Positions 9,520 to 16,771 of a DNA stretch of 64,000 nt are shown piece after piece (position 1 is the stretch's first letter; the number at the start of each line of letters is the position of its first letter). The notes beneath the pieces are model-generated. The model saw only the letters and a list, made by a program, of their open reading frames with translations. It was not told the DNA's origin and did no database searches. The DNA is from Gammaproteobacteria bacterium (GTDB lineage: Bacteria; Pseudomonadota; Gammaproteobacteria; Pseudomonadales; Azotimanducaceae), in the NCBI GenBank assembly GCA_018666555.1, contig JABIZD010000104.1, positions 1 through 64,000 on the forward strand, given 5' to 3'. The position numbers and the translations under genes are program-made.

Positions 9520-10173
9520 ATGGGACATGATGCGAGTGAAGCGGTTGATCCGGTCCATGAGGTAATAAATGAAAATGTGGTGGAGCATCCTGGAAAACCG
9601 GGCTGGTTTCAAACTGCAGCAATTTTGACGATGGTGCTGGCCTTTCTGGCCTCAGTTAGCGGCCTGTTAGCGGGAATCAGTGCGAATTCGATGGTCGAAG
9701 AACGATTACATTTGATCGAGCACCAGGAACAGCTTGACCAGCATTTAATTGCGTTTTCTCTATTGTGTATGAAGCAGGAACTATTAACTGGTAACGTCGA
9801 TTTCGTTGACTTGGACAGCGATAACCGTCGTAAACATTTGCAAACGGTGAATTCGAAAAGGCTTAAGATAAGCGCTGATGAGGTGCATGCAGGCAAAGCC
9901 AATTATGCGCATCATTTTTTTGCTATTGCGGTAACCGTTCTCAGTCTCGCTATTACCTTCAATGGCATTGCGCTGGCATCAAGAGAAAAGTCATTTTCGT
10001 ATATTGGTATGAGCATCGGCTTTATTGGCTTGATATTGGTTGCCAGTGGCACATGGGCTTGGTGGAAGCCCCTTGAGGGTGTTGCTGATGTGGATGCAAT
10101 AGTACAGGAGGCCCTTATTGTACCGAAGGATGATATCTGTTCGGGTTACGCCGACGCCTTTGAGTGGCAATAG
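9520..10173 (+). CDS. DUF4337-like membrane protein with three predicted helices
   Basis: The 217-residue protein has one predicted transmembrane helix near the N-terminus (about residues 33-55). A polar helical stretch of about 80 residues follows, then two closely spaced helices (about 127-148 and 155-178) joined by a short basic loop (ASREKSF). This layout, and the motif A-HHFFAIAVTVLSLAI, resemble DUF4337 membrane proteins of unknown function; the match is weak and made by eye. It converges on the lipoxygenase-fusion gene across 107 bases. Confidence 0.55.
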   Translation: MGHDASEAVDPVHEVINENVVEHPGKPGWFQTAAILTMVLAFLASVSGLLAGISANSMVEERLHLIEHQEQLDQHLIAFSLLCMKQELLTGNVDFVDLDSDNRRKHLQTVNSKRLKISADEVHAGKANYAHHFFAIAVTVLSLAITFNGIALASREKSFSYIGMSIGFIGLILVASGTWAWWKPLEGVADVDAIVQEALIVPKDDICSGYADAFEWQ

Positions 10174-10280
10174 GCGCTATCATTAACCATCAGCAGGATT
10201 AAACGCGTATTAGTCAATTAAGCTGTGGAGTGGTTAGCAGTCAGGTTTGTGCGTTCCATTTTCCTGGTCAGCGAAGGCGT

Positions 10281-12965
10281 TCAGGTCATGATACTCTCAC
10301 TGATCTGCTCTGGATTGAGATAGTTGTAGGGATATTCAAGGCTGCGATTTCGTTTGTTAATGACCTTACTGATGCGATCTAATTCCTGGCGAAACTCGCT
10401 GGTATGGCGCCACATTTCTCGGTTTCCGTGGAAATAAGGTAGTTCAAATGAACCCAACATCCATCGAGCGGGTTTGCTCAGCAGATGCACCATAGTGAGT
10501 TGTTCCATACATTTGAGATGGTTTGGAAGGCGGGAAACGAAGTCCTCTTCCGATAGCGGGTCATGCTTGTGTTTAGGCCAGGGCTTATACATTGACCCTG
10601 GGACATTGGGAGGGTAGCCAAACATTTCATATTGCCCGTTATTGACGCTGGCATGTTCCGCCGTGCAGGTGAAGATTATCCCTCGTAGTACTTTTTTGAT
10701 ATTCTCACGATTTGAAATTTGCCCATCTTCGGGTAAACCACGTACCCTACCGATGTCAGGTGAAGTCAATTCTTTCAGCCAGGCCTGCAATTCCGTATCG
10801 GCGCAGATGGCTTCATCATCTGCATACCAGTATTCCACAACGGCGCTGACATGTTTGGCTATTGCCTGCCACAATAACAGGCCATCGTCCCGGTAGAAAT
10901 AATAAGGAAGGTTAGTTTCGTCATTGACACCTCGATCAGCCAGATCCTTCTCGAAGTTTGTGATAGAGAAGTCCCATTTTGCATATTCTTTGCACAGTAA
11001 TTCTTTACTGCCCTTGGCGCCCAGGGCTAGAGTTTGGTCGATGAGTTTCTTTTCCGCCAGCATGACGAAGCGAGCGGAGTGATTGATTGCCAGAGTAGAG
11101 TGAAAATGAGGTGCCAGGAGTTGATGTAGCGGATGTCGATTATGCAACTGTCGATGCATTGCTACCACAAATGTCTCCATCACCATATGGGTACGAAGTA
11201 AATGAGAGGCGACCTCATGATAAGTGGCGTCTGCTGACTGCACATAGGCCTTAACCGTGGTCCACAGCCAAAACGGGTCTTTAGGGGTAAAGATAGGCAC
11301 TTCGGGTCCGGGGGTTTGTTCGAGCTGAATTGCGATTGGCTGCATCTGACCTTCAGCATTAACGTAGAACAGGCTGATTGGTACAGCAAGGTAACCGTTT
11401 TTTACCTTAATACCACCTATCTTTTCATGATCCAGCAGGTATAACCTGGCGCCGGCTGCCGCGCTAGCCAGCGTATCCCCTTCTTCCAGTAGGCCATCAA
11501 CAAGAATGTCGGTAACGGGAAATTTTTTAGGTAATTCTGTGCATTTTTTAATTAGGATTGGATTGACGCCATTTAACCGTTGGCGGCCAAATTCCAGATC
11601 TGTTGAGAATCTGTTAGAGACTTTCGGCGTCTTCCATAATGGGTAATAGCGATCAAAAGCGGCCAGAGTCTTCCTGCTGCGAAACAGCCTATGGTAAAAA
11701 GTGATTAGATACGAAAGTAGGGCGTTCAGAACACCAATTAACATATCCTTAATCATCTCAGAGGTTTCTTGGCCGGTGAAGGATTCAGCCTCAGGCAGAT
11801 TTTTGACATGCGGAGGTGTCCCGTCGAACGGTGCGAATTGATATTCGATTTGCCGGGATATGAGTTGGTCGGCACGCATAGCTGCTGCATCTGGACTATC
11901 ATTTTGAGGTAATACAATCGGTGGAGTGGAGCTCGAAAACGGGTTTCTATCATCAACCAGGCGATCTCGCTGACCCCATAGTTTGTAGCCGAGCAATCGC
12001 GCCCTTTTTGCTCGGTTGTCCTTAGCTCTAAGATAATTGATTGAGGCGGGGTCGAATATAGACTCAGCTGTGGGGATAGACATACAGGGTGGGTGATTAC
12101 AGAGATCGTATGAGGTATGGTTGCCTGTTTCTACAGGCATGACCTCATTGACTTCAACCTCGGCGATATCCAACCAAGGGTGACTTTCCTCGTTCCAGGG
12201 GATAGCACAGTTTAGGATTTCCCGATCTTCATTTTCTACAATTTCATGGAACTGTGCCTGGAGATGATACCTGACTGGCTCGATATCAAGCCGCCGACGA
12301 AACTCGTCCTTGAGGAAATTACGTGAGCGTGCCTCGCCAGGTTTTGTATCCTGCAGCCAAAAGTGTTCCAGTTCTTCCTCTGTGGGACGGCCGCGGTCTT
12401 CTAACCGATCCCATGGGGCTAGTTTGAACTTGATATACCAGTTCTTTCCGGTTGTATCGCGATATCCTAGGGCTGTCTTGCTATGATAATTAAGCAGGGC
12501 GAAGGTGTCCGGATAACAGATAGATTCGGTTATGCCTTTGGCTATATCTGGGTTCTCATCAAGGTAAGGTTCAAGGTGCTGTTCTCTGCCACGCACGGTG
12601 GCAATAAAAAATTTCAGGAAATGCCAGGCGTGGGCAAATGGGCCACCAGTACCGGTATTCATCATAATATCTAAAGGTGAATCCTGGTCTGAGTCTGAAA
12701 ATTTTAAGGAAGCGCTGCGGACCACCAGCCTAGCATCGTCATCGAAAGACACCGAAGCATGGCGAAGCCGGCCTGAAAATTCTTTACCTGGCTCGAAAAA
12801 CTCACTAGGAGGAATTGAAATATTATTCAAAATATGAATTTTTGCCTTGCAGATCAAGCCATTTTCATGGGACATACGGATGCGTCGAAATAACGAATCA
12901 AGGGTAACCAGCAGCAAAATGCTCAGCGCAAAAAGCCACAAAACCAGCTTGTTTATAATTTTCAT
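10281..12965 (-). CDS. Membrane-anchored catalase-like (allene-oxide-synthase type) / lipoxygenase fusion
   Basis: An 894-residue two-enzyme fusion. Residues 7-22 form a transmembrane anchor. A catalase-like heme domain follows (about 31-345): distal His33 in SHENG, the RHASVSFDDDAR and RSASLKF motifs (68-89), and proximal heme Tyr327 in RLLGY. The C-terminal half (about 430-894) is a lipoxygenase without a PLAT domain: iron ligands His583 and His588 in HEVASHLLRTH, His771 and Asn775 in AEHASVNNGQ, and the carboxyl terminus. Known fusions of this type (coral AOS-LOX, an Anabaena fusion) oxygenate a polyunsaturated fatty acid and convert the hydroperoxide to an allene oxide or related product. 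Ser32 before the distal His resembles the Thr of coral AOS and differs from the Val of true catalases. The last residue is Thr where Ile is usual. GGAG lies 11 bases before the ATG. Confidence 0.88.
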   Translation of the reverse strand: MKIINKLVLWLFALSILLLVTLDSLFRRIRMSHENGLICKAKIHILNNISIPPSEFFEPGKEFSGRLRHASVSFDDDARLVVRSASLKFSDSDQDSPLDIMMNTGTGGPFAHAWHFLKFFIATVRGREQHLEPYLDENPDIAKGITESICYPDTFALLNYHSKTALGYRDTTGKNWYIKFKLAPWDRLEDRGRPTEEELEHFWLQDTKPGEARSRNFLKDEFRRRLDIEPVRYHLQAQFHEIVENEDREILNCAIPWNEESHPWLDIAEVEVNEVMPVETGNHTSYDLCNHPPCMSIPTAESIFDPASINYLRAKDNRAKRARLLGYKLWGQRDRLVDDRNPFSSSTPPIVLPQNDSPDAAAMRADQLISRQIEYQFAPFDGTPPHVKNLPEAESFTGQETSEMIKDMLIGVLNALLSYLITFYHRLFRSRKTLAAFDRYYPLWKTPKVSNRFSTDLEFGRQRLNGVNPILIKKCTELPKKFPVTDILVDGLLEEGDTLASAAAGARLYLLDHEKIGGIKVKNGYLAVPISLFYVNAEGQMQPIAIQLEQTPGPEVPIFTPKDPFWLWTTVKAYVQSADATYHEVASHLLRTHMVMETFVVAMHRQLHNRHPLHQLLAPHFHSTLAINHSARFVMLAEKKLIDQTLALGAKGSKELLCKEYAKWDFSITNFEKDLADRGVNDETNLPYYFYRDDGLLLWQAIAKHVSAVVEYWYADDEAICADTELQAWLKELTSPDIGRVRGLPEDGQISNRENIKKVLRGIIFTCTAEHASVNNGQYEMFGYPPNVPGSMYKPWPKHKHDPLSEEDFVSRLPNHLKCMEQLTMVHLLSKPARWMLGSFELPYFHGNREMWRHTSEFRQELDRISKVINKRNRSLEYPYNYLNPEQISESIMT

Positions 12966-13348
12966 TATGTAATTTTCTCCGGAATTTCTCTCGATTCAGC
13001 GGTTGGGGGATGATTACATAATTTAATTAGTGGATACAATAATAATTGACAGGCTTGGCATTGACGGTTGCGTGTGTTGCGAATAGCATATTTGCACGCG
13101 TTAATCAAAAAATAGTCAAATCTAAAAAATCCATTGGATTTTAGTGGTCCCGAAAATAGATAAAAATGCAGAAAAATAGTAAAGGGACAAAAACAAAGTA
13201 AACGGGGAAAAGAGCAGGAAAAAATAACACCTACAGGTAACACCAAAAACTAATACAAAAAGTAAACTAAAGACAAGACAAGCATGAGTGGTGGCTGGTA
13301 GTGCGTACTGGTGTGCGCAGGGCTAGCTTGGAAACTAAGGGCAATGCA
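12966..13348. other. Divergent intergenic region upstream of the fusion and TolB-TPR genes
   Basis: This 383-base A-rich region separates the lipoxygenase-fusion gene (minus) from the TolB-TPR gene (plus) and should contain both promoters. A possible plus-strand promoter lies at 13061-13089. The minus-strand reading frame over most of this region has a low-complexity translation and touches the fusion start, so I do not call it a gene. An upstream GTG at 13301 could extend the plus-strand gene. Confidence 0.5.
13061..13089 (+). promoter_or_regulatory. Candidate sigma-70 promoter
   Basis: TTGACG at 13061-13066 and TAGCAT at 13084-13089 are separated by 17 bases, an acceptable match to the -35 and -10 consensus (5/6 and 4/6). 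It points toward the TolB-TPR gene about 260 bases downstream. This is a motif match by eye only. Confidence 0.3.
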
Positions 13349-15139
13349 ATGATGAATCTATGGCATGAAATGCGCCGCAGGCATGTACTCAGAATTGGTG
13401 GCGTCTATGTTGCTGCCGCATGGGTTTTCATCGAAATGCTTTCGATTTTTTTACCGATGTTCGAAGCGCCGGCCTGGATCGCTAAAACGTTTACGGTATT
13501 GGTTGTGTTGTGCTTTCCCATAGCCTTGATTATTGCCTGGGCGTTTGAGGTGACTCCGGATGGGATCAAATATGACAATCGACCCGGTGATTCCACGGAG
13601 ACTGTACCGACCGCTTTTTCTGACTATTTGATTGCCCTGGGTCTGGCGGTTGTGATTGGCCTGAGCATCCAGAACTATTTTTCTGGAACAGATAATCCGA
13701 GTGTGCAAGCGGTCCCGAATGTTGTAGAGACGGAAGCTTCTTTAGCGGTACTGCCTTTTTTGGATTTTAGTGAAGGTGCCGACAATCAATACCTTGGTAA
13801 TGGGATTGCTGAATCGGTGTTGATCTCACTGGCGAAATTGGATGGGCTTAAAGTTGCCTCTAGAACTTCTTCATTCGCAGTACAAAATAAAAATCTCGAG
13901 ATAGGGGAAATTGGCAAGCGGTTAGGTGTTACCCAAACCCTAGAAGGAAGTATTCGTTTGCTGGGGAATAAACTGCGAGTTTCGGTTCAACTCAGTGATG
14001 TCGAAACGGGTTATCAGATATGGTCGAAGATCTATGACCGAGAATTTAAAGATATTTTTTCTATAGAGGAGGATATTGCTAGATCACTAGTTGAAGCCTT
14101 AAAAGGACCACTTTCGCTGGATGATGATCCGGTCGTTGATATCGGTACAGATAATGCCCAGGCCTATAGTCTCAGCCTCGAGGGCCGCTACTATTTCCAT
14201 ATTCCGACTCAGGAAAACTTCTTGCGAGCCCTACAATTATTTCAAAAGGCAATTGAGCTTGATCCTGGCTTTGCCATGGCGCACGGTTACCTTGGTTTTA
14301 CGCTGGGCTATGCCAGCATCTATACATCCTATGCTCAGTATCGAGCGGCATCCTCTGTGTCCACTAAATTGGCTCTGCTCAAGGAACCAGACAATGTCCC
14401 GGCGACATTGATAAAGGCATTCATGTATCGCGACCTTGATAAGGCTTTCCCGCTTTATAAGAAGGCGCTTGAAAACGGTAGTGACCCAGATTTAGCACTT
14501 TATACCTTCCATAACGACTATCTATGGCCACAGTCCAGACATCTCGAAGCCAGGCAGCCACTTTTGGCAGCGCTAGCCCGCGATCCAGATTCCGTGCTGC
14601 TGTTGCAACCGTTGGCTATGTTGGAGAGTAGGGCAGGAAACCCTGATGAGGCGTTGGCGCATATTGCCAAGGTTGGCCCGTTTGATGGCTCAGATTTTCT
14701 TATCTCATCAGTGCTAGCGGATGTTTATTATCGAAATGGCGATGGAGTCAATCTCCGCAAAATCACCGAGCAATCCATAGATTTCATCGGCTGGCAGAAT
14801 GGATTTCTCCCTTATTATCTTCTTCAGGCCCATGTTTTGAATGGCGATTTGGATTTAGCTGATTTGCTGCTTGCAGAAATGCTGCAGAAACAAGCCAAGG
14901 AAAAATCGCTTTCGGCCACCACCATTGGTCTTAGTTTTGCCGCCTTGGGGCGCATGGAGGAAGCCGCGGATTGGCTAATCCAGGCACAACAGGAACGCGA
15001 TTTCTGGCTGCGCTGGCATATCAGGGCTGCGCTTGAGGATTTTCCGGGATTGGCGCAATTGCCGAAAGTGATTACCCTGGTTGAAGCAATGGGCTTGGAT
15101 GATGCAAGCATTCAGGCACGTATTGCCAGGGGTGGCTAA
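13349..15139 (+). CDS. Membrane-anchored TolB/FlgO-like TPR protein
   Basis: A 596-residue protein from the ATG at 13349 (AAGGGC precedes it; an in-frame GTG at 13301 is an alternative). The N-terminus reads NLWHEMRRRHVLRIGGVYV and has three predicted transmembrane helices (about 14-36, 43-66 and 90-110), with the family motif AWAFEVTPDGIK after the second. A FlgO/TolB-like alpha/beta domain follows (about 130-245; LAVLPFLDFSEGADNQYLGNG, VASRTSSFAVQ, LEGSIR). The rest is TPR-like helical repeats. This architecture is frequent in gammaproteobacteria, often with a regulatory or adenylate-cyclase domain elsewhere, but here there is no DNA-binding or cyclase domain. It is divergent from the lipoxygenase fusion. 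Role unknown; a scaffold or sensor is an inference. Confidence 0.85.
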   Translation: MMNLWHEMRRRHVLRIGGVYVAAAWVFIEMLSIFLPMFEAPAWIAKTFTVLVVLCFPIALIIAWAFEVTPDGIKYDNRPGDSTETVPTAFSDYLIALGLAVVIGLSIQNYFSGTDNPSVQAVPNVVETEASLAVLPFLDFSEGADNQYLGNGIAESVLISLAKLDGLKVASRTSSFAVQNKNLEIGEIGKRLGVTQTLEGSIRLLGNKLRVSVQLSDVETGYQIWSKIYDREFKDIFSIEEDIARSLVEALKGPLSLDDDPVVDIGTDNAQAYSLSLEGRYYFHIPTQENFLRALQLFQKAIELDPGFAMAHGYLGFTLGYASIYTSYAQYRAASSVSTKLALLKEPDNVPATLIKAFMYRDLDKAFPLYKKALENGSDPDLALYTFHNDYLWPQSRHLEARQPLLAALARDPDSVLLLQPLAMLESRAGNPDEALAHIAKVGPFDGSDFLISSVLADVYYRNGDGVNLRKITEQSIDFIGWQNGFLPYYLLQAHVLNGDLDLADLLLAEMLQKQAKEKSLSATTIGLSFAALGRMEEAADWLIQAQQERDFWLRWHIRAALEDFPGLAQLPKVITLVEAMGLDDASIQARIARGG

Positions 15140-15340
15140 AGGCTCTCTGCAGGCTACAAAACGTTAACGTAAACGCTGAGTCTCGCCTTCTGGTTCGGAT
15201 AAAAAGTGGCTAGGCTTGGGGTGCACGCTAGAGTTGGTTAAACAAGCCTTTAACCTGCAACTGGATGCTGGTATACCGCAGCATTCTTCTTTAGTTAAAA
15301 CACAAGCACTAAAAACTAATTACGAAAACAAAAGCACCCT

Positions 15341-15664
15341 GTGAATATGGAGCACGATGCTATAACAGCAGCAACGTTGCTTCGCGAATTAACCACAGCT
15401 GCTTTGTTCGCCATAGTTAAGCCTGCATTTGTAAGCTATGCGGCGGTAAAGTTAACCCGGTCCAAGGCAATGCTTAGTGCTAGCTGGGAGTGCAATCAAC
15501 GCACACAGCAACGACTGCTGTGCTTGCCGGGTGCTACCAACCGTGGCAACATTGGCCCGGTGAGTGCGGCTCGATGGCAACAGCTTAGCCATTTGATTGA
15601 TGTTGATGATCAATCAACTGGGTGGATATTTACAGCCCACGGTCAAGCCGGAAAAGGCAAGTAA
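15341..15664 (+). CDS. Doubtful small hypothetical protein
   Basis: A 107-codon frame with no recognisable motif and no Shine-Dalgarno sequence before its start. The predicted product is Ala-, Thr- and Gln-rich with no signal peptide or membrane helix. It is listed because it is the only sizeable frame in a 616-base gap. A 9-bp inverted repeat lies within it, which argues against strong coding constraint. Confidence 0.15.
   Translation: MNMEHDAITAATLLRELTTAALFAIVKPAFVSYAAVKLTRSKAMLSASWECNQRTQQRLLCLPGATNRGNIGPVSAARWQQLSHLIDVDDQSTGWIFTAHGQAGKGK
15593..15617. repeat. Perfect inverted repeat, 9-bp arms, 7-base loop
   Basis: TTGATTGAT at 15593-15601 pairs with ATCAATCAA at 15609-15617. There is no following T-run. 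It could be an operator upstream of the crotonase gene, about 140 bases before its start, or chance. Confidence 0.35.
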
Positions 15665-15755
15665 GTGGTTGGCCTGTGTCCAGCGGGTTATCGAGTGAAT
15701 TTTTGTATACTTTGACTGCTAATCGATCGATATTTAAATAACAGGAGTAGATATT

Positions 15756-16577
15756 ATGGCGTTAACACCGTCTTCCACAGAGGAATTATTGGTAGAGCAG
15801 CGGGGCAGGATTGCTGTCTTCACGTTAAACCGACCTAAGCGTTTGAATGCAATTTCAAGGGAAATGCTGGGAGAATTGTCAGCTAAAGTGACAGAAGCAA
15901 ATAAAGACCCAGAGATTCGCTGCATTATCCTGACCGGAGCAGGCAAGGGATTCTGTGCGGGGCTTGATTTAATTGGTGTTGGCGAAGGTAACATAGGTGG
16001 TGAGCAGGCCTCAGATGGCAATCGTCCTCCACGGCAATTGTTTGATCTGCGTGATGCGCCAATTAATGTTATGTGGAATATTGATACACCGATCATATGT
16101 GCTTTAAATGGGGCAGCCGCAGGCTATGGTATGGATGTTGCCCTGCTTTGCGATATTCGTATCGCCGCCGATACCGCTAAAATGGCCGCTGTTACCGCTA
16201 AGCGGAATGTCGTGCCTGAGAGCGGCGGTACCTGGTTATTACCCAGATTAATAGGCTGGGCCAAAGCAGCAGAACTCTACTACAGAGCCCGAACCGTTGG
16301 CGCCGAAGAGTGCCTGTCGCTAGGTCTGGTAAACACTATTGTCCCCGCTGAGGAATTGATGCCAACTGCAATGCAGTGGGCAGAGGAGATTGCAGACAAT
16401 GCGCCGATGGCAGTACAGACGACGAAGCGCATGATGAGGATGGGCATGGAAGAATCTTATGATACTGCGGTCGACCATTTAATGGCCCATCTAGGTGGGA
16501 TGTTCCATAGTGAAGATTTCAAGGAAGGTGTGCAGGCCTTCATTGAAAAACGGAAACCGGAATTTACTGGCCGTTAA
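15756..16577 (+). CDS. Crotonase-family enoyl-CoA hydratase/isomerase
   Basis: This 273-residue crotonase shows the two oxyanion-hole segments, CAGLD (67-71) and GAAAGYGMD (119-127). It has the motif VVPESGGTWLLPRLIG, typical of the sub-branch with a Pro-Glu in place of the second canonical catalytic Glu. Asp127 sits where enoyl-CoA hydratase has Glu144. Members hydrate or isomerise acyl-CoA thioesters; the specific substrate is not readable. AGGAG lies eight bases before the ATG. It converges on the aldehyde dehydrogenase gene across a 194-base gap holding a strong inverted repeat. Confidence 0.88.
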   Translation: MALTPSSTEELLVEQRGRIAVFTLNRPKRLNAISREMLGELSAKVTEANKDPEIRCIILTGAGKGFCAGLDLIGVGEGNIGGEQASDGNRPPRQLFDLRDAPINVMWNIDTPIICALNGAAAGYGMDVALLCDIRIAADTAKMAAVTAKRNVVPESGGTWLLPRLIGWAKAAELYYRARTVGAEECLSLGLVNTIVPAEELMPTAMQWAEEIADNAPMAVQTTKRMMRMGMEESYDTAVDHLMAHLGGMFHSEDFKEGVQAFIEKRKPEFTGR

Positions 16578-16624
16578 TATCAAGATTTCATCTGGTCAGG
16601 TGAAAAACAAAAATAGTAGATGAT

Positions 16625-16669
16625 CTAAACCTGCGTCAGTCTTTGTTTTAGCTGGCTGCGCAGGTTTAG
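16625..16669. repeat. Perfect 11-bp inverted repeat between convergent genes
   Basis: CTAAACCTGCG at 16625-16635 pairs perfectly with CGCAGGTTTAG at 16659-16669; an inner CAG/CTG can extend the stem past a one-base bulge. It lies between two convergent genes and probably acts as a bidirectional transcription stop, although no clear T-run follows either arm. Confidence 0.5.
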
Positions 16670-16771
16670 CCACCATTGCTGCCCTAATTTTCTGCTTTTT
16701 ACTTTAGATGAATTGCAGGACAATCCGGTTGCCGCATGGCCAGCATCCCAGAGCCCCAGCTACTGCATAAT

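Larger units (their letters stand above)
15140..15755. other. Weakly coding region between TolB-TPR and crotonase genes
   Basis: This 616-base stretch has no gene I recognise. It contains one 107-codon plus-strand frame (15341-15664, listed separately with low confidence) and a perfect 9-bp inverted repeat inside that frame. AGGAG before 15756 belongs to the crotonase gene. The composition of the frame's product suggests either a small unknown gene or decayed sequence. Confidence 0.4.

Noticed and set aside
12965-13246. 93-codon minus-strand frame upstream of the lipoxygenase fusion
   Set aside because: Low-complexity Phe/Leu/Cys-rich translation from A-rich DNA; it lies where the promoter of the fusion gene should be.
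15756-16577. Possible naphthoyl-CoA synthase or other named crotonase
   Set aside because: Motifs define only the family; nothing in the neighbours supports a specific name.
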